Assembly (NCBI GenBank): GCA_015179125.1
Contig: WHVA01000098.1
Span: 186,001-250,000 of the forward strand
Source of the DNA: Gautieria morchelliformis
Taxonomy: Eukaryota > Basidiomycota > Agaricomycetes > Gomphales > Gomphaceae
Reading direction: 5' to 3'
DNA: 64,000 bases
In this document: positions 1 to 9,243 of the stretch, in pieces
Layout: each line of letters begins with the position of its first letter
Position numbering within the stretch: the stretch's first letter is position 1
Made by a program: the position numbers and the translations under genes
The notes under the pieces: model-generated
What the model saw: only the letters and a program-made list of their open reading frames with translations
The model's database searches: none
Told to the model about the DNA's origin: nothing

Positions 1-819
1 ATCGGCCTCAGCATTCTTATTGATCAGTTCCACGACCTTTGGGCGCATCTCTTCCAGCTGAGCTAAAAGCCCCGAGTTCTCTGCCTGAAGACTGCGTTGC
101 GCTTGTTCTGCATCTTCAGCACGACGCTGCGCTGAACTGACAGCGTCTTCAGTGGCATGAAGCTGCCGAGCGTGGGCGGTTAGTTCTGAGGATGCGTGAG
201 CAAGCTGCTGTTTGATAGACGCGAGGGAAGTCTCGTTGGTAGCAAGTTCGTTCTCTAGATTGGCGCGAGCACGCTCCGTATCTTCCAGAGAAGATGAGAC
301 CGTGGTAAGCTGGTGTTGTGCCGAAGTGAGCTCGTGCTCCAGAGTTGCGTAGCGCTGTGTCAATTCAGCTTCACGCGCATTTAACGAGGCTAGCTCCCGG
401 GCAAGCGTCTCGCGCTCTTGCATACTCGAAGCGTGATTCTCGTTGGGAAACTAAGTAAGGGGTCCCGGGAAGCGTCTGAAGTAGCGTACCTGCGTAACCT
501 TCGACAGCTGGAATTCAGGTTCTTCCGTGCGGTCCTGCGTCGCTCTCAAACTTCTTTCCAAGGTCTCCACTCGGTCATCAGCCTCTACCTGCTCTTTAAG
601 AGCGCTGAGCTCGCGATCGCGACTCTCCAGTTGTGCCCGACATTCGGCTGCCGTACGCCTTGCGAGATCCAGCTCACGGTCCTGCCAAAAAGTAGCAGTA
701 AACATTAAGCGTGATTAGAGCATGGATGGGTGAAGAAGCCGTACTTGTATGCGGGACATCTCATGAGCGTCCCTGTCACGACGCTCTACTTCATCGAGAC
801 GTGCAGCTTCTCTGAGAAT
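1..819 (-). CDS. Coiled-coil protein, partial (runs off the left edge)
   Basis: Three exons can be read on the minus strand, 819-745, 681-490 and 450-1, joined in phase 0 across GT-AG introns at 744-682 (63 bases) and 489-451 (39 bases). The product is almost wholly rich in Glu, Gln, Ala, Leu and Arg with heptad-like spacing, as in SMC-hinge flanks, myosin tails or golgins; no catalytic domain is visible. The frame is still open at base 1, so the C terminus lies outside the window. Upstream, an in-frame TAG (822-820) blocks extension, although similar sequence continues beyond it in the same frame, so either the gene is broken there or a splice event was missed. Function unknown; a scaffold role is inferred from composition only. 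Confidence 0.55.
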
Positions 820-890
820 CTACGGTACGTGTTGGCGAAACTCTGCCCGCGATTTTTGGTCTGTGTTACTACGCACTGCTCCGGAGGGCT

Positions 891-1175
891 TCAAACTTGG
901 CCAATTGTGTCGATGGTCTGCTGTTGATTGGAAAGTAGACTCTGCATTTCAACCGAGGTCGTCTCCGCATTTCCATCACTATTTGGAGACGTAGGCCTTA
1001 GTTCCGAGGCTGGAGGTGGCGTGACCGGTGGCGGCGAGACCAGCACTCTTGAAGGGCTTAAACTACAAAAACTCTCATTAACAAAATGTAGTTTACAATC
1101 CTGAGTGACCACGTACACGCCAAGCTCGCCGAAATCGATCCCAGTTTTGTCAGAAGCTCCAAAGAGTGAGGACAC
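891..1175 (-). other. 94-codon ORF upstream of the coiled-coil gene
   Basis: This open frame ends at a TGA close to the coiled-coil exons and has a Pro/Ser-rich middle followed by a Gln-rich end (SLLSNQQQTID) that resembles the start of a coiled coil. It may be a 5' exon of the gene at 1-819, since CAAGTTTGA near 893 offers a poor donor, but no convincing junction was found. No family is recognised. It may be chance. Confidence 0.25.
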
Positions 1176-1207
1176 GTCCTTGTTGCGCCAGCGAGTGCGT
1201 CACGGGA

Positions 1208-1677
1208 TTAGGAAGCTTTCCGCGAGTAGACGAAAACGAGCAATTGATTCTTGCCAGCCTGGTCAAGTACCTTTTCATAACAGACCTCATTCATGACTTG
1301 ATCGCGTTTAATTGCCTTCTTCTCTGTCACCCCAACAACCTCCTGTTGGAGTCCACTTGAACGGAAAGATGCGCCTTTGCTCTCGTCAACCTTGAGGAAC
1401 TGGGCGACGTCCTGATGGTTGGGTAACGTTGCGGAAATACCAACCAAATGTACGTACTCCTGCTGTGTGTGGTCCGTTCGCCTGATCGTCCTCGCAAGAA
1501 GACTCTCCAAGACAGGTCCACGGTGTCATGCACCAGATGGATCTCGTCGATGATGACGAACCGTACTAGATTGGCGTAGCTAGTGTCAGTGGCCTTGCGT
1601 GTTATCACGTCCCATTTTTCTAGTGTAGTGACAATAATCTGTGTCTCCGCAATAGAGCAATTGATACCAATAATCAC
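1208..1677 (-). pseudogene. BRR2: BRR2-type spliceosomal RNA helicase fragment
   Basis: The minus-strand translation contains the helicase core of the Brr2/SNRNP200 (Ski2-like) family: [18 protein letters not shown], then motif II as [11 protein letters not shown] near 1549-1538, then motif III as ISATLP near 1430, followed by [20 protein letters not shown] and LVFVYSRK. In intact family members Brr2 unwinds U4/U6 in the U5 snRNP. Here only about 155 codons of a protein normally over 2,000 residues remain. A one-base deletion after the DEIH box (about 1525) shifts the frame, and the segment after VDESKG lacks several residues that the family carries. Both ends stop abruptly, so this is a truncated relic rather than a working gene. 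The family assignment is firm from motif order; the cause of truncation is unknown. Confidence 0.75.
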
Positions 1678-1689
1678 TGGCTGTGGCCT

Positions 1690-1785
1690 GACACTGTATT
1701 ACTAAGACAATCTGGGGAAGTGGCGAGGAGTCTGTCTCGGAAGAGTGCCTGGTGCCTGCCGCTTTCCCACGCGCTGCAGAGTGCT
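1690..1785. repeat. Direct repeat, copy 1 (partner near 4056-4140)
   Basis: A segment centred on GTGCCTGGTGCCTGCCGC followed by TTTCCCACG recurs near 4090-4120, with matching flanks (ATTNCTAAGANAATCTG then GGGGAAGTGGC). Each copy lies just upstream, in the minus-strand sense, of a broken DNA/RNA-helicase-pathway gene. The remaining sequence from 1786 to 2250 shows no recognisable gene; open frames there have no family resemblance. Confidence 0.6.
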
Positions 1786-2373
1786 ACTATTATCAGAGCT
1801 GCCGGCCACATGGGATGGCTGGTGCTAAACCCAACACCCTTCTTATCGATGATTAATTTGCGTCTACGGATCTGTATCTCTTGCTGTGTAGGCATCCTGC
1901 CGCTGGTTCTCCAGCGGCAGTCAAACGCCCGCATCGCCAGCAAAGGGACGGGACGTGCGGGGCAGGTATTGTACGAGTCCGTGGTAGGTGCATGTGGCTT
2001 TGCAATTCGACTGGAGTTGGCTGGGGAGGTGCATTGGGTCTTGTTCAGCAAAAACGGAATTCAAGGCCGAGGGTGGCAAAAGCTGGGAAGCTGTTGCCCT
2101 CCTATTTCATCATGTGGTCTGCCATCTTTCACATCCGTGGGGTCGAGAGCATCGCGTGGATAGCTGGCGCTCGTTCAGCAGGCAAGAAGAAGACGAAGGC
2201 TAAGGTGAATATGCTGTGATAATATGACCGTCTATGCTTCTACCATTACACGCTCTATCATACGTGAATCGTGTACATGGATTATTTTTCACCCAGAAAC
2301 GCTCATTTATTCAATCACAGCGACCCTCTGAATTATCGCCGTCGCCCGGCGTTGCAATACGCCGACGCACTCG

Positions 2374-4029
2374 TCACTGTGCGACAGGAGCTAGATTCAC
2401 CTTGTCGTCCGAGGCTGAATCTATGACAATGACTTCTGAGTCTGCGCCAGTGGCCGCGCCTGGACCGCTCAAACGAATAGCGCGTTGCCCGGTGTAGTGG
2501 ATATCGTTCATGGCTGCTCGTTCTGCAGCATCTAACTGCCAGAAGAACTCATCGTCCATTAGCATATCGTCACCGAAATAAAAGGAGTCTCCACCCGTGC
2601 TTGTCGGCGACGGGGGAAGGCGGACAGGTGAGAGCGGAACAGTAGCTGCGACAGGAGGTAGATTCTCCTTGTCCGAGTCTGGGTCTACGACAATGGCTTC
2701 TGAGTCTGCGCCAGTGGCTGCGCCTGTGTCGCTCAAACGAATGGAGCTTTTGTGGGGGATATGGTTCATGGCTGCTCGTTCTGCAGCATCTAACTCCAAG
2801 AACTTTTCGTCCATTAGCATATCGTCACCGAAATCGAAGGAGTCTTCGCCCGTGCTTGTCGGCAACGGGGGATGGCGGACAGGTGACAGTGGAACAGTAG
2901 GAGCTAGATTCTCCTTATCGTCCGAGTCTGGATCTACGACAATGGCTTCTGAGTCTGCGCCAGTGGCCGCACCTGGATCGCTCAAACCAATAATAGAGCT
3001 TTTCCCGGTGTGGTGGATATCGTGCATGGCTGCTTGTTCTGCAGCATCTAACTCCCGGTAGAACTCAGCGTCCAGTGGCATATCGTCACCGAAATCGAAG
3101 GAGTCTTCACCCGTGCTTGTCGGCAACAGGGGACGGCAGCCAGGGGACATTTGAACAGCAGCCAAACGAGGAGACGACATAATGGTGCCAGAGGTGTTCG
3201 TGTTCGAAAAGTAAGGGGAGGTCAACGTCGAAACCGAGGATAGCACCCGACGCCTCGTTGGTGGTTCATGCTCCGAGTCCTCGCGCGGCTGGCCGAGGGG
3301 GTGATGGGGCGGGCGATGGAGGTACGTATCATCCACCTTTATTTCTCGTAAGGGGGGACGGGCAACTTGGACGCCAGGACCACTTGGGGCTTCAGGCGGC
3401 GGCGGCGGCGGATCCTTTGGCAAATTGTGGTTGTTTTCAGGGGCTTCGTCGGGGTCAGGCTCCGGTTCAGGTTGTCTGCAGTCGAGATCTGATAAGTAAG
3501 GGGTTGCACGTGAAAAAGTGAGTGGACACTTACCCAAGGCGGGTACAGTGGCTTCTGGCGAAGTCTGCCTCTGGATTTTCTTCGAGTTCTTCCGTCATGT
3601 AGCCTTTCAACTCGAACGTTTGATGGATACAAACATGCAATACCTTGTCGTATGGACACGTCCTTAAGTATCGTCTGGAAGCAACAATGGGCGGAGTGAC
3701 TAATCAGTAGTGAGCCTATTGTACTCAAGAAGTACTCAATCGCAAGAGTCACGGCACCAACTGTGGGGTGGCAACCGTCTATATTCAATCGCTCTGACTG
3801 CCCGTGACCCATCGGACAAATCGAAGCGGAGCATGGACCTAGGATATGTCGGGATGGGCCCTTCATCCTCTTCGTCATCTGCTGTAAGAGCAGCGAGAGC
3901 CAGATGAGAGGTGTCTGTAGCTACTGCTGTGGTGCCACGTCTGAGTAGTCCCGGAAACGCCTGCTGGCTTGTATGGAGCGGGTATGGTCTTAGGGTTGAG
4001 TGGGATGCTTTGCCTATTTTCCGTTGCAA
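2374..4029 (-). pseudogene. RMI1: RMI1-like genome-stability protein, disrupted, with internal triplication
   Basis: The first segment (about 3900-3770) encodes PRSMLRFDLSDGSRAVRAIE followed by YRRLP, the start of the OB fold of RMI1, the subunit that stabilises the RecQ helicase-topoisomerase III dissolvasome. Next comes ILKDVSIRQGIACLYPSNV (about 3670-3610) and, one base out of frame, ELKGYMTEELEENPEADFAR (about 3605-3555), which is also RMI1-like; the extra base breaks the ORF. An intron of 79 bases (GTGACT...TTCCAG) and one at GTAAGT...TTATCAG (about 3532-3490) fit. The last exon (3489-2374) is Pro-rich and then holds three copies of an acidic module. RMI1 in other organisms has one or few such acidic segments. 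Either a pseudogene or an assembly error of one base; the OB-fold assignment is moderately sure. Confidence 0.5.
2395..3130 (-). repeat. Threefold in-frame tandem repeat of about 250-260 bases inside the RMI1-like gene
   Basis: Three successive units begin with the plus-strand sequence CCCGTGCTTGTCGGC at about 2595, 2850 and 3110. Each encodes STGEDSFDFGDDM, then an aromatic-Leu-Asp motif with LDAAE(Q/R)AAM, then GAATGADSEAIVVDPDSD and a Lys-Glu-Asn box-like KENL(A/P)P. The period stays a multiple of three, so the units were duplicated in a coding state. Units differ by scattered substitutions and short in-frame gaps. Confidence 0.85.
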
Positions 4030-4283
4030 GGTTGTGTATTTGCTACATAGAGTGTATTCCTAGGATAATCTGCGGGGAAGTGGCACGGAGGAGAAGAGTG
4101 CCTGGTGCCTGCCGCTTTCCCACGATTTTCCAGCTGCAGAAGCGCGCTGTCCACCGCCTTGATTCTCTTGAGGAACGCGGTGCGACAAGCCCTGTTCTGA
4201 GTTCGACGATGATCGCGCTGGCGATTATTTCATCGCGCACCGCAAGTTATTACACCTGTTTGCAGTACCTAAGGCGCGCATAG

Positions 4284-4810
4284 GATTTGCTTCCGTTTTA
4301 GCGCGCAAACCTCAAACTTGCTTGATATCGCTCCAATTCGCTTGAAATTTCATATCTGAAGCTATGCGGACCATAGCTAGGGCATAGAACTAAAAAATAC
4401 GAATAAAACAAGTATTTTCTATTTTGCATTTTGGGTGCTGATGGTGGAACAATGTCAAGCTTAGCTTACTGTATGTAGTTCAATGCAGGTTTTAATTTTG
4501 TTTGCTACTTTGTACTAATGGTGAGAACCCACTACAGGGGAATCTCCAGAAGAGGGTGTCGCAGGATTGGAGAGGAAGGGCTTAGCTTCTTCTGACGTCA
4601 GATTAATGAGATCTGGCAGTAGGTGTTCATTCTCAATGTCAGATTTCCTCCTGTGTAGCATAAGCCCCGAAAATATGAGGGATCATATAATGTGGAACAT
4701 ACGCATCATCAAAGTTCGTAATAGCATCTTTGATCCCTTCCGTACTGAGTGCCAATGCACCATAAGGCAACTTCGCCGATCCTGACACATTCTTGGGCTT
4801 GGAAACTGCA
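4284..4810. other. No gene recognised
   Basis: AT-richer sequence with only short frames without family resemblance. Nothing functional can be supported here. Confidence 0.6.
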
Positions 4811-4950
4811 GGGGTGCACATGTATGTGGCGGGGTGAGGGGTGTGGAGGTGCTGGGGTGCGCGAGCTGGTGTAGGAGGACGGGGTGGTGGGGAGCATGGC
4901 GGTGGGTGCAGGTGTGGGTGCAGGTGCAGGTGCAGGTGCAGGTGCAGGTT
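4811..4950. repeat. GC-rich block with a CAGGTG microsatellite; partner at about 6370-6490
   Basis: The segment GAGCTGGTGTAGGAGGAC (about 4862) preceded by a GTG-rich stretch recurs at about 6428, with about 85 percent identity by eye over some 110 bases. In the left copy a hexamer array (CAGGTG, five full units, 4921-4950) follows; the right copy has related GTGCAG units on its other side (about 6318). The two blocks bracket about 1.5 kb that includes a possible solo LTR. Confidence 0.6.
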
Positions 4951-5281
4951 GTTGGGGAATCAGCTGTTCAACCAGCTACAAAGGGCTCATACTGGTGTAT
5001 TTCCGCTTTTTCACAAGTTATAGCATATACACGAAGCTATAAGAAATTGTGGGAGTATTTCAAACATCCCTCCATCGTTGCCCCATTTTTCCATATTTTT
5101 CCACAATTTATTTGGCCCAAACTGCCCTATTTCTGCTATTGCAGAGTTGTGTGTCCATTTGCACCCACAACTCTGTCACGGACTTTCCATTTCAAACTCC
5201 GCTGGCCACCTCGGCGGTACCTTAATTTCGGACTTCCCGGTCACTCAAGCGCCCACCAGTCCGGCACCCAGTAATTCCAGC

Positions 5282-5966
5282 TGAGCCTCAATCTGTTGCT
5301 ATATGCAGCCATAGCAACTATGCAGCCTGTTTGGCTGAACCAAACAGTGGGGATCTTGGTCAGTCATGACAACAAGGCTGTATCACGCTGTGCAAGGCAG
5401 TGCTAAGCAGTGCCCTTGGTTATTGTGGCTACAGAGCACTAATTGGCTCAGGTTTGCTTACTAAGCCTCTGAGTGCCAAAGTCATAACTGAAGGTACAGC
5501 CTCAGTGACTCAACCAAACCAGGCACAACTTGGAGAGTCAGGAGGACATAACTCAACCAAGCTGTGCCAAGTCACATGACTCTGATCAGTGAGTCATTCC
5601 TGACAAATCAAGCTGTGATTGGTAGGAAACACTGTGAGTCATCTGGAACCACCCAGAACCTTCCTATACTTTCTTCCAGCTTCCACAAGCTGCTCCCCCC
5701 ATTCCATTAATAGATAGAAGGTTCTACCTGCTTACTAAAGCTCATGTACATTACAATATAAAAGGAGGTCCTTTTGCCTGCCTTTTCATCAGCCAATCTA
5801 CCATCTTCTATCCAACGCACCTTGCGTGACTTGCCAAGCTTGCACAGCTTACCAGGCTGCTAACCCCAGCTAGGGTTATTACACTTGCTTAGTGTATTAA
5901 TTCTCAGTTAAGTAGTTGCTTTTCTACTTAGCCACCCAGACTAACCCTCTAGGTGAAATTCTGCAG
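5282..5966 (+). mobile_element. Possible solo LTR, boundaries uncertain
   Basis: The segment has LTR-like architecture: a promoter-like TATAAAAGG at 5757-5765, a run of imperfect short repeats upstream, and TG/CA dinucleotides at plausible ends. No second copy is present in the window and no clear target-site duplication was found, so the call rests on layout only. The short frames within it match nothing. Confidence 0.25.
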
Positions 5967-6662
5967 AGTGAGGTTGTCAATCGATTTTCTTGCCAATTAG
6001 CACTCCAATACCCGAGACGATCTGATCAGTCGATTTTCCTGTTCAGAGACTTTCACAAGTCACTACCCAAAAACCAGTCACTCGTTTATTGCAGTGCGTT
6101 GATGTTAATCGGGTCAGCCCACTTACAAACTCTCCTGCGAAAGCCATTCCTCTCTTTTTGGAATACTTGGACCCCGATAGTCGTCCTCGAACCTACAAAC
6201 TAATAGTTTGTTATTCATTACGCCAGTAGTGTCTAATATTCTTGCAGTTTCGTATACGACACGTTCTGATAGACCAAGGCGTTAGCTCTAACACCAAAGT
6301 CTTGAAGGGTTCCAAAACACAGGTGCAGGTGCGGGTTCAGGGACGGGTTGGGTGACGACGCAAAGGACGCGGGGGCGCACGTGTATGCGGTGGGGGTGAG
6401 GGGCATGGATGTGCTGGGGTGGGTGAGCTGGTGTAGGAGGACAGGGTGGTGGGGAAGCGGGTGATGGCAGGTGCGGGTGCGATTGCAGCACGGACGACAC
6501 GGAGCTCATCATGAGGAGACTGGGCATACGGTTAGCAGGGTGCAGGGGCGTCGACACACCTTGATACCCAGCGGACTCCACGCAGGGGACATGGGGATAC
6601 CGGCCCAAACGGCAGCCGGTAGAGGGACAGGAGTGCAGACATGACATGACTGGGCTGCCGGC
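5967..6662. other. Non-coding stretch, holds the second GC-rich block
   Basis: Contains the partner of the 4811-4950 repeat at about 6370-6490. A minus-strand frame of 126 codons (6288-6668) is Pro/His-rich because of the repeat and is unlikely to be a gene. The final bases, CCGGC at 6658-6662, are the left target-site copy for the family A unit that follows. Confidence 0.5.
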
Positions 6663-7473
6663 TGTCAAGATTGGATTTTGGGCGTTAATATTGCATGTTA
6701 GTGGTGAATGCCCGAATAGCGGGTGCGATCTAGAGAATCACCCAGCGAAAAGTACCGAAGAGGTAAGGTTTAAGAAGTAAGAGGGTTACTCGAAAGGAAT
6801 TCGCCCTGAGCTACAGTCATAGCAAAATAGCCCATGGCACTTGACGATGTAACGTGCAAGGTGTCGCGGAAAGGTTGTCTAAGTAGCGACAATCCTTTTG
6901 CCGGTGAAGGCACTCCTTTGGAGCCCTTCGCTGACAGCACAGAAAATAACTCGAAGGCTAAGGTAACGAAGATGAAGTATGAGAACTCACCAGTGATGCC
7001 TAAGTCTTCTCCTGGTCGAAGATAGAAATCTACAAGGGAAGGCTCAAGATGATAGTCACAGCTAGGTCAAGGTTGCACAAGATGGACGTATGATAATTAA
7101 ACTGGAGAATATACATGTGAATGTAGACTACTTATACCGAATGCTCATATGGTGCTAGCGAATAGGAAAGAGGCCATCTGGAGTCAGGGTTGGATAGGGG
7201 TGCACGGTCAGGATACATAATAGATGAAATAGACATACAATAGAATGGAAGAGGGGTGCGAACATGAAACGATGGAGAGGAAAGAGGGCGAAGGCCCCTA
7301 TGTACGATAACACGCCTTGGGATAGCAGAGTTTTCTCACGCTTACCACCACACCCAAAACGCCGAAAACTCTTTTCCCAGCCAAACGCACTATACTCACA
7401 CCCAATCGGTGTATCACTGACAACAGTCAGTGATAGCATTCAGCTTCTACAAAAAGGAGCGACCCAAAAATCG

Positions 7474-9243
7474 ATGCCATCGAGTGTCGAACCTCAGATG
7501 CCGGCCACGTCACAGGGCCGCACAAGAGCGAGCAACACACAGCAGCCTAGCACTAAAACTAGAACAGAACTATTAGCAGAGAAGAATGTGTCGGTACGAA
7601 CCAGAGAGCAAGCAAGGCAATACCTCGATAGGTACGGATACCTCGCAAAGGACGATCCCCTATCGACGGAACAACTCAGCTACGCCCTACTCTCCCTAGT
7701 GCACAATGCAAGTGGGAAAACCGTGCAGGAAGGCACCAGAGCAGTAGCGATACTCATGCTAGAGGAAGCAGCGAAGGCAGTGGGGGCAGCGGTCAAGCAG
7801 CATGTCTAACAGAGTCTTGAGGCCATCCTCAGCAAGGTGGAAGTAGCGATAGACGACGCCAGAATGGCAACAGAGATCGCGAAAGAGACGGCAGGCGACG
7901 CCAGCAACCTAGTGGAGCACCTAAACAACATGGGGAGGTTGAGAGAACAGGAAACAGGAGGCAGACTAGGGAACATGACATACGCGGCCGCACTCAAGGG
8001 TAACATACCTCTGTCACATCCTAATAACCTAGCAAAGGCGAAAACGAGAGCAAAGCAGATACTGATAGATATAGACCCGCAGGGGGAACAGAACACACTT
8101 AGCGAGCTAACGGAGTGAGAGCTCGTCGCCAAAGCGAACGAAGCCGTCGCTAACCTGGAAGAGAATCATGACTCTCCCGACATAGCCTTCATTGGGGCCA
8201 AAAAACTAGCGAACGGCGGGATCGTGTTCGACCTAGAAACGGAGGAAGCAGCCAAGTGGATCCAACAAAACAAAGAAGGCTTTCTCAGCAAATTCAGCGG
8301 CATGGCCACAATAAAGGACAGAGCCCTCGCGGTAATAGTGGAATACGTGCCTTTGGGCCACACACCTGACGCGCTAGCAGAGATGAAAAAAATCGAGCGA
8401 GATTTGAAGCTACCCGCTGGATCCTTGCTCTCGACCCGGTGGATAAAACCCATACACAGAAGGACGCCGGGCCAAAAGTCAGCCCACATCATAGCGAAGT
8501 TCATGACCGCCGAAGCCGCAAACCAGAGCATCAGGGATGGATTGATCATCGCTGGCAAGAGAACGTGGGCTAGAAGGATGAAAAGGGACCCATGCTGTTG
8601 CTTGAAGTGCCAAAGATACAACGCGAGGCACATAGCAGCAGAGTGCAATGGCCAGGAGACATGCGGAACGTGCGGGATGGAACACAGAACGGCAGAGTGC
8701 GAGGAGATTGACCCGAAAAAATTTAAATGTGCGAACTGCAACGAGCATGGGCACACCTCGTGGGATAGAACGTGCCCGATATTCAGGGCAGCATGCATGG
8801 CGACAGAGAAGAGTGATCCTGAACACACATACAGGGTCTTTCCGAACGAGAGCCCGTGGACGTGGGAGAAACAGGGAGCGGCGGAGGATGTAGAGGACGT
8901 TGGAGACACACTCAGGAAGGCCAGCACTAGAGAAGACAGGAGGGGGGGAGCCGACGGGGCGAGGGTCCCTCTCGAACAACGAACGTACCACAAGGACCAG
9001 GAGAGATCGCAATGCAGAGAAGACGGCCCCCAAAACAGGGGAATGTCGGAATATAGAAGGAGTGTGCCGAGGGACAAGAGAGGAGCAAACCCACAAGTGG
9101 GGCACAGGGACCCAGGGTGGCAGAGACGGGAACCCGGAGGAGGCAGGCAGAGTAGGCTGGACGATTACGGAATCGGAAGCAGCCGCGAGAGGACACAAGG
9201 GAGAGATGGAAACACAGACGATAACGATCCACACCGGGGATGA
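7474..9243 (+). pseudogene. LINE-1 ORF1: nucleic-acid-binding protein with three CCHC knuckles
   Basis: A frame of 590 codons starts at ATG 7474 (MPSSVEPQMP) and is cut by TAA at 7807-7809 and TGA at 8116-8118, both in the same frame. The N-terminal half is helical and Ala/Glu-rich. A globular segment (residues about 240-350, IAFIGAKKLANGGIVFDLE onwards) resembles the RRM-like fold of LINE ORF1 proteins. Then come zinc knuckles CLKCQRYNARHIAAEC, CGTCGMEHRTAEC and CANCNEHGHTSWDRTC (about 8592-8790), followed by a charged tail with PWTWEKQ. The family role is binding the element's RNA. The stop codon overlaps the ORF2 start. Confidence 0.85.
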
